From positions 64,613,595-64,677,594 of the forward strand of contig OX155980.1 in the NCBI GenBank assembly GCA_944548615.1: a DNA stretch of 64,000 nucleotides, written 5' to 3'. Shown piece by piece: positions 10,403-21,128 of the stretch. Source of the stretch: Micropterix aruncella. Lineage: Eukaryota > Arthropoda > Insecta > Lepidoptera > Micropterigidae. Made by a program: the position numbers and the translations under genes. The first letter of the stretch is position 1. Each line of letters begins with the position of its first letter. A model generated the notes under the pieces. The model saw only the letters and a list, made by a program, of their open reading frames with translations, was not told the origin of the DNA and made no database searches.

Positions 10403-10913
10403 ATTGAAATTAAAAGTATTTATAATTCAAAATAACAAATATTATTGTTAAAGATTTAAGACTATCTGCTCTACCTACCTCATTCATAAGTTTGTGTCAC
10501 ATGTTATTTACTAACAACTTTGTAATATACTCATTTGTTACAAACTTGAATAAAAATAATAATAAATTTTAAAATTAATTCTTTTGTGTTGATTTTTGCT
10601 TAATATCAACTGTACGAAAATTTTAATCAATCGTGTTCAAAGTCCTTCCCTTTTAAATCCCAATCGAGCGGATTTTTATACCAGCATTAACGTTTCCGTC
10701 TTCGTTCGTAAATAATAATTTCATTGTATTAAGGGGTTACGGTAGTAGAAACTCTGTCATGGAGGTCGACATATTTTTTTACAAATGGCATATATGTAAA
10801 AAAGCATGGTGGTCCCCATTAATGATGTTCTCCTACCGTTCCTCTTAAATAGTTTACTACAATGTAATATAACAAAAACCTTAGCCACAGCAACGCGTGG
10901 CCGGGTCTGCTAG

Positions 10914-12045
10914 TTTATTTATATAGTCTAGTTATTACCGGCCACGCTTTTCTGTGACTTAATCAGGTTAAATGGAAGAGAAAAAAAAGGAAAAAAACAC
11001 ACGTTTCTAATATCTTTAATTTCACAATACTTGTGGACATAAAATATTTTTTGTTCTTCCTTATTCGCCTTTGCTATCAAAAGCATATAAAGCGCACACA
11101 AACGTGGAATACTGTAACTCCGTTAAATTGATCAAATACATTTGAAAGTACAAATCTTTCAGTTTAGACTGCTAGATTTGTTCTTCAATTACATAGCCCT
11201 GAATCAGCTCCATTTTAGTCCCATTCGCCATGATTACAAAAACGTGCCTAACGTCATTTTTAAAACCTGATGAGCTTTGTATAAAGAAGTCCCAATTAAA
11301 ATCTAAGATGGAATACCGAAATGGCAATTGAAAATTAGGCACCGTTTTAGCATGTGTTTTGACCCTGAATTAGTCTCTAAAAAAGAAATACAATACGGGC
11401 CAGCATAGTCTATTTCATTACGGTACGATATGTATAGAAGACTGAACTGGCCAGTCAACTCTATGATTATACTCGATGAATGACGCATGTTACTAGGCGC
11501 GATTACATTGTAGTGCAATTATTTTTTTACTGACCTGCTATTATTAAACCTACCATTACTTAACACCTGTATGTTCAGTTTCTCCGCTATTGGTTAAATT
11601 CTCTGAGTGAGGTGTCGGTCTATGCTCATTTAGGCCGCTGGTTCTACTTCAATGGTGCGATTTAGAAATCGAGCGAGAAAGATTAGCGCACTAGAATAAT
11701 CTTATTTGATAGACGGACGCACGGTATCATGGAAAAATAGTAGATGATTCCCCAATACAAAACACCAAAGATTTAACAAATCCCAATTGAACGGCCATGA
11801 AGAGATTTATATATTTAATATTATTATGGTAATATACAGAGCTTGCAACACATGTTAAAAGAAAACGGAGTACTATGTATCACTTTAATATAAAATGTAA
11901 TTTAAACTTAAATCTAAATAAACCCAAAGCTAGTTATGTTACGCTTGTATGTGACAATCAGTCCCATGCTGCTCAACTAAGTGATGGTTCTTCTAGGGCT
12001 AGTGCATAGTAAACTAACGAGGCCATATGTTATACATACATACGT
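10914..12045. other. Repeat remnant then unassigned sequence
   Basis: The first bases complete the interrupted Helitron-like repeat (to about 10,926) and a second partial copy of its 3' end follows (CTAGTTATTACCGGCCACGC). From about 11,000 on I recognise nothing; the minus frame at 11,518-11,303 has no motif. Confidence 0.45.
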
Positions 12046-12049
12046 CCAT

Positions 12050-12082
12050 TGCGCTATGCGGTCTAAAGAGCCGCATAGCGCA
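12050..12082. repeat. Perfect 12-bp hairpin
   Basis: TGCGCTATGCGG (12,050-12,061) and its exact complement CCGCATAGCGCA (12,071-12,082) flank the 9-base loop TCTAAAGAG. The stem is GC-rich in AT-rich surroundings. No terminator-like T run follows, and no similar copy was noticed elsewhere in the window. Confidence 0.75.
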
Positions 12083-12089
12083 TAGACTT

Positions 12090-12984
12090 TTCGCAGATGC
12101 GGCAGTAAAAATCGCGCTCTTTCACGGGGGGCGATTATGTTCACATTTCTTTGGGTATGGCAGAAACAAATATATATTATATGGCTTCCCTTACGATGTC
12201 TATCCCAGCAGCGCAAAAAAACGATTTTGTGAGGCCGAGTAGGTCTCATAAGCACTGTAAAGAAGTTCAACCTTGCCCCGTTAAACTTCTTATGCACTGG
12301 ACGTCAGTGGACGTAAGTCCATCAAAAATGGCATCCAAACCAGCGTGTTAAAAAAAATAAGTGTACCGAAAGAGTATGAAAAAACAAAACAAAATATAGC
12401 TTATTAGAATTTTGACTTATAAATGGCGATTGTCAAATAAAGGCAAAAATATATAAATATTTAGAGCGATGTGGACTAAAATTTAAAAAAAGGACTAAAA
12501 AACAAAAAAAAATGCGACAAGATATTTTTATTGATAACATGAGTAACAAAGGGTATTTCTTAGTCGAACGAGTTATTACGAATGAAAATATCTATTTCAT
12601 AGTCCTCCGAACTTGTGCTGAACAACGGATTTACCCTCTTTTGTGAAGCAAATACCCGCTGACGATTAGCGGCGCGTTCCCATAATTCGAATCCGTAGGA
12701 AAGAATGGGATTTACATATTTTCATTAATAGAATGGGATTTACAAGTTTTTTTGGAAAGATAAAGGAAATTCTTCACGGGGCAAAACATGCTCGACCTAG
12801 CTTATCAATAAGCACAGTTTACCAATATGGACATCCCATCGTAATTCAATCACAAACTGTAGGAAGCATGTACATCCTATTGGCGTCCAATTTATAACAA
12901 ATGTATGTAATGCATTTAATCAAATGTACAACAGGTGAATCTTTTCAACATTAACCGTTAAGGGCATTCTTAACTTTAAAAAAT
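12090..12984. other. Unassigned sequence
   Basis: No coding motif, repeat array or RNA gene recognised. The overlapping frames around 12.0-12.35 kb on both strands have no domain signature. Confidence 0.45.
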
Positions 12985-13930
12985 GCTTGTCAAGCACGTG
13001 AATTTTCGTCCTTGACATGCAAATTTGACCGTCTAGAACTAAGCTCGATGCTTTGACAAGCAAACTACGTGCTGTTGACAGTGTTTGATGAAAATTTGTA
13101 CTTTTTCAATGCTCGTCAGATTTTGCTTGACCGTCTAGAGAAAAACTTGTCAAGCAACTCAATCTAATGGTCATCGATGTTTTTGTATTTTTACTGATGT
13201 GGGGTCTGTCCTACCGAAATACGAAATGTAAGGATTATTCGTTTAATAAAGAACTTTTAAAATTGAAAATACTCAGGTTTAAAATGTTAACTCTCCTGGC
13301 CTTCTATATGAAAATTCTTTTGTAATGTCATGTCGTTCCATACCCGTAACGTATATGTACCTTTCAGGAAAGGCCTTGAAAGCTACCTCCTCCCAATCCT
13401 ATTCGCAAAGTCGTTTCTAGCACTAGCAGTGTTTACTTGGTTGAAAATATAGATAAACCAAAACCTATATAATATCTTATCATTTAGGTCTACCGTTTAT
13501 CTAAATATCTAACTTAGAAAATATATGGCGCTTACAACTAATGACTATAATATAAATGTAAATAAATATCTACTGAACTATCGCTGCTATATAAACAATT
13601 TAAATCACGTCTAATTAACATGGCTCCCTGGTTACAAAATTTCGTATTTTAGGTAAATATTTTCAATAAAAATATTCGCTCATTTCCCGACGTTTGGAAC
13701 CCCCCCCCCCCCCCCCCCCCAGGTCGCGACGCGGAGGCGCTGCGCCGGCAAATGAAAACAAAAGCTGAATAAGCATGCTTACGGCTCCCTAAACGGTCAA
13801 ACTGCTTGACAATCACGCGATTTTTAATCCAGCGTGCGACGCAGAGACGCTGCGCCGCAAATGAGTGTATAAATGATAGAAAAGCATGCTTATTGTGTTA
13901 TTAAGCCACGTCAAGCATTGCTTCCCAAGT
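12985..13930. repeat. Repeat-rich patch with TTGACAAGC motifs and a C21 tract
   Basis: GCTTGTCAAGCA or its complement occurs near 12,985, 13,062 and 13,146, with a degenerate form near 13,797; GACCGTCTAGA occurs at about 13,028 and 13,130. A run of 21 C lies at 13,700-13,720. Two related units with GCTGCGCCG-CAAATGA and AGCATGCTTA start at about 13,722 and 13,828. It looks like a decayed inverted-repeat element, but I cannot define its ends. Confidence 0.45.
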
Positions 13931-14850
13931 ACGTAAATACTTGATCAATTTTGATCTTCTAGGGAGCTCTTTAGACCAGTAACTGAGATCCATCGCTCGA
14001 GTTAATCAGCATATTGAGAAAGAGACGCTTCTAAATCACCCTGTGATATTTTTTAACGATTATGCTTCTCTTATCAGCATATATCCAAAAGCTAGAAAGA
14101 GGAGTCAATGTTAATTAACATTAAATTGTCAACAACACTAACATTTTAAATTATTGAAATGATCAATTAACATAAAATGGCTTAAAATAATAAAAGTGTT
14201 GAAGATTGGAGATAAAATAATATTCATTAAAATTTAGTTCAATTTGAAGACTTTTGTGTGTAAACAATAGACTTTTGTGTCTAAATAATAGACTTTTGTG
14301 TCTAAGACTAATACTAATAATGTTAAAATAGTAAAATAAATATGAATATTGCTCGTGTAGAATAATAATTGATCTGTGTATAATTATTATAATAATATTT
14401 AAATACAGTAAAAGTACAATATCATTATATCATACAAAAACATCGATTAATTTTGATTAAAATAGTCACAGTTTTAAAGTTACTTACAAAGAGGTAGCTT
14501 AGTAAATTTTCAAAATATATACTGTTGTAGAAAATTATTATTATGCTTTCTGATAGTGCAAGATAGTGGGCAGTTCTTGGTGATTGGTGACCTTTCAAGC
14601 ACACGTATCTACGACTTTAGTTTATTTCTTAAATATTGAGTTACTCGGGCTGATATTTATCTCTGCAGATAGAATATAATATAGAGAGATAAACAAAATT
14701 TCTTACACTAAACGATGTAATCATTCCGGGAATTGTAAAATACTTACTGAGAGCTCCTCTCGTTTGTTTGGTCTGCTGTGATTTTATTATATCTTTAAGC
14801 CAGAATTGGCTTAGAATCCTATTCCACATATTAAAATATCCTCACTTCGA
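13931..14850. other. Unassigned AT-rich sequence around the 22-bp repeat
   Basis: Apart from the tandem repeat nothing is recognised. The minus frame 14,829-14,641 has no motif. Confidence 0.4.
14249..14306. repeat. 22-bp tandem repeat, three units
   Basis: Three successive copies of TAGACTTTTGTGTCTAAATAA or a close variant. Each unit has short complementary ends (TAGAC/GTCTA), so each could fold alone. Confidence 0.75.
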
Positions 14851-14859
14851 GAACTTGAA

Positions 14860-15240
14860 ACAACTATCGGCTACCCGATCCTGGGTGAACAGCCAGGCAA
14901 AGGATGCCGTGGTCGGCGATAGATTCGGTTTACACCGTTTCGCCGCTTCGTAAGGAAGAGGATTGCGCAAGCGACCTCGAACTCGTAACCAATCAAGAGA
15001 CCAGAGTAATCTGGTCGCAATTAGAAGTAAGGGCGTGAGTGTAAGCCCGCTGGGTAACATACCTGGTCATCTCGCGGTTACGTTGGCGGTAAGTAGTTAG
15101 CCTCTTACGGGCATGTGGCGGAGCTTGAGGGTGGACTGTTTTGTCCAAGTCTTCTGCGCTCACTTCACGGGAACAGAACGGGCAAACGTTAAAACTTCTT
15201 GAGGTGACGGGTTCGCCCGTTGTAGTTGACAACTCTATTT
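14860..15240 (-). repeat. Dispersed repeat family A, copy 1
   Basis: On the minus strand this begins GTTGTCAACTACAACGGGCG and runs through segments such as GCCCGTAAGAGGC, ACTCACGCCCTTACTTC and CGAGTTCGAGGTCGCTTGCG. These match the plus-strand copy at 60.5-61.2 kb over several hundred bases and, less well, 27.1-27.5 kb and 44.3-44.5 kb. It is GC-rich for the window. Frames on both strands here are not conserved between copies in a protein-like way, so I do not call a gene. Confidence 0.7.
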
Positions 15241-16465
15241 GCTTGCACATATTTCTGCGCGAAAAAAGCCGTAGCAGAATCGTTATCGCACATCCTAACC
15301 CAACCAAAAATGCCGTAGTACACGATAGATTCGCATAAAGCATAATAACATGATAGTGGGTCGGTACAATATCTAGCGGAAATTCCTAATCACATATACC
15401 GTTTGTCTATTTTTGTGGATAAAAAAATTATAAAAAAATTGGTTGTCAATTAAAATCACAAGATTTTTACTTAGATTATAGGAAATACTTTAATTTTAAA
15501 ACCGTCTTCATCCTTTTTCAGTCATGAATTATTAGTCAAAAGGAAGAACAATTTCTTCTTGTGCTTCTACAGTTTTTGTAGCACTGAACGCAATCGATTG
15601 GTTTTGTGGGTTATATTAAGAGAAATCAAAGCCTCATCTAACCAATTCTTCTCATTTCCCATTAAGTGATTTGCTTCTTCAAATACTGTATGCTTCCTAT
15701 TATTTTAGCTTAAAAAATTGAAGCGATCATCTCGAATATCCCATAAAGCGAAATTTTAGAAAAAATCATTATTCGTTGGATTTGGGTTTTAAAAACCAAC
15801 CCACAGTCGGTAGAAGTCGTTTCCAGTCGAAAACAACATAAAAGTCATTTCAATGACCGTACAAATGCCATGTAAAGGGAGTCAACTTACTCGCATATGA
15901 CCACAACTTTTGTTGATTATGTGGTTTTCAAAATGAATCGATATGGAATCGATCTTAGATTTGTTATTATCTAAAAAACGACCCTAACCTAATAACCTAA
16001 TACGCTGTAACTGATATGTATACGTTAATTTTTATATTTATATATATGCTAGTTTCAACATTTTTTTGTGATTTGAATTAAATAAAAAAAAAAAAATGGA
16101 CATCAAAATTGACATTTTTAAAAATGGACATTTTAATTGTTACGTAGGAAGCTGTGTAATATTTCATTAATTGATTATACGTAGGGATCTGGTATTATAT
16201 TGATTCCTTATTTTATATATCAAACACCACATATAAAAACATTTTAGGCATTTTATCTAAGAAATAATAACATTTTCAACTCTATTGATTGCGTAAATCT
16301 CTCCTAAATATAATTCATAATGGAACTTGAAATAAGGTGAACAAAGTTGTCCTATTACAAATAAAATAGGTTTTATATTTTACCTGAAAACCCCCTGTTT
16401 TGTATTTATGATATTTTCAAAAAGACCGATTCAATTACTGCGTTTTGCTTTAAATGAGATGGCGT
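15241..16465. other. Unassigned AT-rich sequence
   Basis: No frame, repeat or RNA gene recognised. A short CCCTAACCTAATAACCTAA stretch at about 15,983 resembles degenerate insect telomere repeat but is too short to interpret. Confidence 0.45.
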
Positions 16466-16847
16466 AGATTTATTTATTTATTTTTTATTTATTTAGGTAC
16501 ATAGGATTAGGTATACAGTTCATTCGTAGGTCATGTAATCATATAATCATATAATAATTATATAAATTATTTAATAATTAATATAGGGAGGTTTAACACA
16601 TCTTACATGACCTATACTGCCAATAGCACATCTAACTAGGCGATAATTTGGCCCGTCTCTAGATGTGCATATTTTTATGCAATTTTAAGAAATGAAGTGT
16701 TTTTTTTTTTAAATAAATTATTTGGACCCACCACCTGTATATATACATAAATATACCAATTTTATAAAAAATATAGCTATGTAATAAATATATATATTTA
16801 TGGTTGTAATTTAATAAAATTTAATTAAGAAAAATAGATAAGTGATA

Positions 16848-17485
16848 CTAAATAAATTGTCGTGCGTTGCAAAGAAGTTGATCAGATTTTACATATCCCT
16901 TGTTAAGTAGCCATCTATTAAGGTTTGCTTTAAATATTTTTATGTTAGGATAATTTTTCATGTCTTCACTAAGGGAATTATATAATTTTGGGGCTATGTA
17001 GAATATATGTCTCTGGGCAAATGTTGTCCTGACTGACGGAATTATATAATTGATACTCGCGGACATTCTTGTGTTCAGATTGTTTTGAGTTCGGGCGTGG
17101 TCATCTCTAGATTTGTAGAATGCAAGAAGCGCTTGCTTAATGAATAACTGTTTAGCTGATAGCACATGGGATTGGGAAAATAACAAGGCAGATGGATGAC
17201 GTCGGTTTTTCCTGTGAATTACTCTCAATAATAATTTCTGCGCTTTTGTCAATCTATCCAGATTATCATTAGTAGTAGCGCCCCATGCCGCGACTCCGTA
17301 GGACAAAATACTCTGACACAAGGCCATGTATACCATTCTTATGGTTGTTTTGGACAGAATGTTGCGCAGCCGAAGAAATACATAAACCAGCTTTCTAATT
17401 CTCGAACTCAAATTTGCAATCTGATTTTCCCAACATAGCTTCTCATCTACCGTTATGCCTAAGTAGGAGACTGTTGCAGATTTGC
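16848..17485 (-). pseudogene. CR1-type RT C-terminal region
   Basis: The frame from the TTAA site leftward reads LSKSATVSYLGITVDEKL, CWENQIANLSSRIRKLVYVF, then ILSKTTIRMVYMALCQSILS, YGVAAWGATT, LDRLTKAQKLLLRVI, and ends in IFKANLNRWLLNKGYVKS with a stop at 16,848. This is the thumb and C-terminal domain after the palm. It is in the same frame as the palm once the MITE at 17,486-17,754 is removed, which makes this one continuous RT. Confidence 0.85.
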
Positions 17486-17754
17486 TTAACCCTTCAGGCC
17501 TCGGCCCCTCAGCCGATTGGAAAGTTGATGTCCCAAAAATTTTTAGTAAAAATTAGTAAAAAAATGAATTATAACACTATCTCACCAAAACATTAATTAC
17601 TGCCGAACCACTGTATCCATAATTAAAATAAAACAAATTAACATAATAAAACATAATAAAATAAAACAAATTAAATTAAAATAAAATTAAAACGGGGTCG
17701 TCACGCTGAATCGTGTTGTGGCCGATATCGGCCAATCGAGGCCTGAGGGGTTAA
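17486..17754. mobile_element. TTAA-flanked MITE (piggyBac-type) in RT
   Basis: A TTAA at each end (17,486-17,489 and 17,751-17,754) and inverted termini TTAACCCYTCAGGCCTCG bound 269 bases of AT-rich non-coding sequence. TTAA duplication and CCC-starting termini are the mark of piggyBac-type elements. Taking out the insert and one TTAA joins CVCTK to LSKSATVSYLG in frame, which independently confirms the insertion boundaries. It has no transposase of its own. Confidence 0.85.
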
Positions 17755-18927
17755 TTTAGTACATACACATCTATTCTTATCCAAGCATTTGTCGGTATGA
17801 ATGGCAAGTGTTTGGTTGAGAACCTGGCTGGGATTTCCCCGCAAGCTGAAAGTGATAAATTTTGATTTCGCAGCATTTAGCGTTAAAATATGGTTGTCGA
17901 TCCAAGTTTTAGCCAGTTCCAAGTTACTTTGAGCTTTGAAGAATGTATCATTCCAATTATTAGTCGCAGTAAGAAGGACAGCGTCGTCCGCGAAGGATAC
18001 AATTCTACCATTAACAGGTAATTCGCACAATTCGTTGATGTAGATTAAAAAGAGAATTGGACCCAAAACACTACCTTGAGGGACACCGAATGACACGTTA
18101 GTCGCTTCGCTTATTTGTCGACCAATTACTGTGCTCTGAGTCCTCCCGTCTAGGTAACTCCGAACACATTTTAAGGCCACCCCATCGATTCCGTAGTCAG
18201 TTAGTTTTTTTTCGAGGATTACATGGGAAACTGTGTCAAAAGCCTTTGACAGGTCAAGGAAAGTGGCAATTACCTTTTTTCCTTTGTCTATGTTTTCCAC
18301 TATATATTGTATGACAGCATTGATGGCCTCACTGGTTCCCCGACCCTGTCTAAAGCCATACTGATTATTAGATAGCAGCTTCTGTGTCTCTAGATATTGT
18401 GTTAGTCTATGTTTGAATATTTTTTCATACACTTTAGAAACCACACTGAGGAGGGAGATAGGGCGATAATTTCCTATATCTTCTTTTTTACCACTTTTAA
18501 ATATTGGTTTTATTATCGCTTTTTTCAGCCATGTTGGAAATATACCAGTCAAGAAACTGAGGTTTATTAGATGAGCAAGGGGCTCGGATAATGTTTCTGC
18601 AGATTGTTTGATTATCTTTGCCTGGATCCCATCTTTTCCTGGAGCACAGTCGTCTCTGATACTTTTTATAGTCTTTAAGACCTCTTCTTTATTCGTTTGC
18701 AATAATTCGAATTTTTCATTTAATTTCGGTTGCTTATGCATTGATAAGGCTAGCTCCCTCTCAGACATACCCTTTTTATGCAGTATAGAGTTAGCTAGGT
18801 CTTGTCCTATACCAGTGAAGTAGTCATTAATGTAATTCAATATATCGTTAGAGTGTAAGTCCATTTTTTTTAATTCCTTATGTATATACATCTCTTTTAT
18901 ATCTGAGCTATTATTTCTGTTGTTCAC
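17755..18927 (-). pseudogene. CR1-type reverse transcriptase palm and fingers
   Basis: The frame reads FTGIGQDLANSI, DDCAPGKDGIQAKIIK, PLAHLINLSFLTGIFPTWLK, AIIKPIFKSGKK, NYRPISLLSVVSKVYEKIF, NNQYGFRQGRGTSEA, ATFLDLSKAFDTVSH (first catalytic Asp), FGVPQGSVLGPILFLIYINE, VSFADDAVLL (catalytic DD) and LNAAKSKFITFS. All catalytic residues are present. The frame stays open for about 390 codons. Upstream, a run of nine T on plus (18,951-18,959) shifts the endonuclease frame relative to RT; restoring one base there would make ORF2 continuous. It is non-functional as it stands because of that shift, the MITEs and two upstream stops. Confidence 0.88.
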
Positions 18928-18939
18928 TAACCCTTTGAT

Positions 18940-20270
18940 AATTTCCCAAGTTTTTTTTTGTCCCCATTTACTCTATCTATTTTGTTTCTATAATACTTAT
19001 CTCTAGTTTTTGTTATAAGTTTTTTACATATATTTCTATACCTTTTGTAGTACATTAAGAGTTGAATATCATTAGGGCATTGTTTAATCTGCTTATGTAT
19101 AATGTCTCGCTTTCTTATGCTGAAAATCAGGCCATCGGTTATCCAAGGAGATAGTTTATTTCGAGACCTGGGTATAGTACATGCCTTTTCGATTGTAGCC
19201 ATTTTAATGCAATTTGCAAGAATATCATGGAATTGGTTGGCAGCAATGTTACTATCTTTACATTGTAATATTGGAGTCCAGTCCGTCTTTTTGAGGTATT
19301 CTGATATTGATGCGTAATCGACTGTTTTTTTGGAATACGTCTGTTTAGGGCTGTTCTTAATTATTTTTTTAGATAGGCATAGACCAATTGCATAGTGGTC
19401 GGTGATGGTGGATTGGTAAATGAACGTTTGACTATGAAATTTAGTTTTGATCATAAAATGATCTATGCAGCTCTTAGTATTCTCATCAACTCTAGTAGGT
19501 CTATTAATTCCGACCTCCAGTCCATAATGCGCCAGAAGGTTAAGATAGTTTTCCGATTGAGTATTTTTATCATTTAAGATGTTAATGTTGATGTCTCCAG
19601 TTAATATTATATTAGACTCGTATCTATAGGCCTCTAGCAGATTATCCAATGACTCAAGAAAACTTGTTAACCCCTCAAATGAATGGCGATTAGCTCGGGT
19701 TGCCTACGGCAAAATGTATATAAATTTATATTTACATTTACATTTACATTTACATAGAGCGGGGTTTACTATAGAGCTATAGCATTACTATAGAGCGGAT
19801 TACTATAAAGCGGCGCACATTTACATTTATATTTACATTTATATAAATTTATATACTTTGTGTATACATTTTGCCAAGGCATCCCTTAAGGGACGCCTCA
19901 CATTTGAGGGGTTAAATTGGACTTGCTCGGAGACTTCTAGATAGCAAATAAGTTTAGGGAATCATCTATTACTAAATGTAGGCAATTTGCATCATTGACG
20001 GATACTTCAGTGCTGCTTACGTGGAAATGTGACTTTACGTAGACCACAACCCCATCGTTTTGTAGTCTGGCGTTGTTAGTGTGATAAGTTTCGAAGCCTT
20101 GAACAGTTCTGGGGACATAAAGTTCGTTTATCCAGCATTCCGTGAGGATGATGACATCAAAGATATTATTGAATTACTGAATAAGGATTAAAAAATCATC
20201 TAAGTATTTACTAATGCTCCGTATGTTCATCGATATTATCTTTAGATAGTTACCTTTTTCAACATAGTTA
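18940..20270 (-). pseudogene. CR1-type endonuclease, with stops and a MITE
   Basis: The minus strand reads KIISMNIRSISKYLDDFL, DVIILTECW (catalytic Glu), GFETYHTNNARLQNDGVVVY, DANCLHLVIDDSLNLFAI, then a TAG at 19,937-19,939 where Tyr is expected, SPSKSNLTSFLESLDNLLE across the MITE site, SNIILTGDININIL (catalytic Asp and Asn), GLEVGINRPTRV, SCIDHFMI and TITDHYAIGL (catalytic DH). A second stop (TAA, 20,174-20,176) lies near the N-terminus. Family members use this domain to nick target DNA. Confidence 0.83.
19667..19915. mobile_element. TTAA-flanked MITE (piggyBac-type) in endonuclease
   Basis: TTAA stands at 19,667-19,670 and 19,912-19,915, with inverted termini TTAACCCCTCAAATG. The 249-base insert is AT-rich with several TTTACA units and AAATTTATAT palindromes. 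Removing it with one TTAA gives SPSKSNLTSFLESLD in frame. Its first eleven bases, TTAACCCCTCA, match the MITE at 17,486; the rest differs, so the two are relatives rather than copies of one sequence. Confidence 0.85.
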
Positions 20271-20846
20271 AACAGCTTTTTGAGCAATAGAACTCTCGAC
20301 AGTTGTACGGATTGTGCTCATCTAATTCTGTTGTGAACTCAGTCATTTCGGTCCGGTCTTACCAATAGAGGAGATTTTAGGTAGTGCAAACAATATAAGG
20401 CAACATCGAATATTAGCGCTCGAATATAAAGTAACATTAATTGAGGCTGTATCACTAGGTTTTTAGTGCAAGGGTATAAAATTGGGCTATTATCATATAC
20501 ACGAATATTCATTATTACATAGCTTATTAACAAGATATACTGCAATACTATATATAGAAGCAATAATTTATAAATACACCAATTTATATTCAGTAGCAAT
20601 AGACACAGTTTAATAGCATAGGTTATTTTAATAATAATAGTACTAATAATTAGAGTTAAATATGGGAGATTAAGAAAAAGATGTAGTATATAACATATTT
20701 TTATAGACAAATAGTTAAACTTTAAACTCCTAGTGAGAAGGAGAATTCTGTTGCATGGTTTATTAAATATACATAAGGAAATGATTATTATTACAAGAAC
20801 ACGCGAGTTAGAAAGCATAGAATTTGGAGTTTGGTATATAATGATT
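20271..20846 (-). other. Spacer between ORF1 and ORF2 of the CR1-type element
   Basis: AT-rich and free of recognisable motifs. The long minus frame 20,974-20,339 overlaps it but is in a different frame from ORF1 and has a low-complexity Leu/Ile/Tyr content, so I regard it as chance. Confidence 0.5.
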
Positions 20847-21128
20847 TTATTGCTGGAGAAGTAAAGGTAACATTTCTTCATTCTTAATTTGAAATGTCTT
20901 CTCATTTTCCTTCTTTTTGAGAAAGATTTTTCCGTATTTGGTCCAGCAAAAAGCAAATTGGTTATCTTTAGCAAATTTTTTTGAAATCATAAGAATGTAT
21001 TTTGCTCTCTGTGTTAGATGTTCGGATATATAAATTGGCTGAGTATCGCAGGACATATTTATGGACATACTAATATAAACAAGAATGGAATCGGCTCCAG
21101 TAATGCGTTGTGGAACGCTATAATTCAA
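20847..21128 (-). pseudogene. CR1-type ORF1 C-terminus, FP25-like domain
   Basis: The frame carries PIYISEHLTQRAKYILMISK, KFAKDNQFAFCWTKYGKIFL and a KKKENEK stretch. This is the pattern of the C-terminal domain shared by ORF1 proteins of lepidopteran CR1-type elements and the baculovirus FP25 protein. In these elements ORF1 is thought to accompany element RNA. Only about 93 codons remain; the N-terminal zinc-finger or coiled-coil part was not found. The retroelement context makes this a transposon domain, not integrated virus. Confidence 0.65.

Larger units (their letters stand above)
8817..10913 (+). mobile_element. Helitron, internally deleted
   Basis: The element starts with TC (8817) after an A and ends with CTAG (10,910-10,913) before a T, the A|T insertion pattern of Helitrons. 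Its 3' end GCAACGCGTGGCCGGGTCTG is of the lepidopteran Helitron type. It carries broken fragments of the Rep-helicase gene. It lies inside the older repeat at 8201-10,926, since the two flanks together make an AACAAACG...TTTATTTATATAG end. No Rep nuclease motifs were found, and the helicase lacks its ATP-binding half, so this copy could move only with help from elsewhere. Confidence 0.8.
16468..21128 (-). mobile_element. CR1-type non-LTR retrotransposon, nearly complete
   Basis: The minus-strand order is ORF1 C-terminus (21,128-20,847), a spacer, endonuclease (about 20,270-18,940), RT (18,927 to 16,848), 3' UTR and a TTTA-type tail read as T-rich on plus (16,468-16,494). ORF2 is open except for two stops, one homopolymer frameshift and two TTAA-flanked insertions (17,486-17,754 and 19,667-19,915) that can be subtracted cleanly. 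The RT style (GVPQGSVLGPILFLIYINE, FADDAVLL) fits the CR1 group. The N-terminal part of ORF1 was not found, so the 5' end is probably truncated near 21.1 kb. Confidence 0.85.

Noticed and set aside
14842..15343. Overlapping frames on both strands (72 to 116 codons)
   Set aside because: They lie in repeat family A, and other copies do not keep the same frames.
20339..20974. 211-codon minus frame
   Set aside because: Low-complexity Leu/Ile/Tyr content in AT-rich DNA, and in conflict with the recognisable ORF1 frame it overlaps.
20847..21128. Possible integrated baculovirus FP25 gene
   Set aside because: The domain is shared with ORF1 of lepidopteran CR1-type elements, and an endonuclease and RT of that element follow in the right order.
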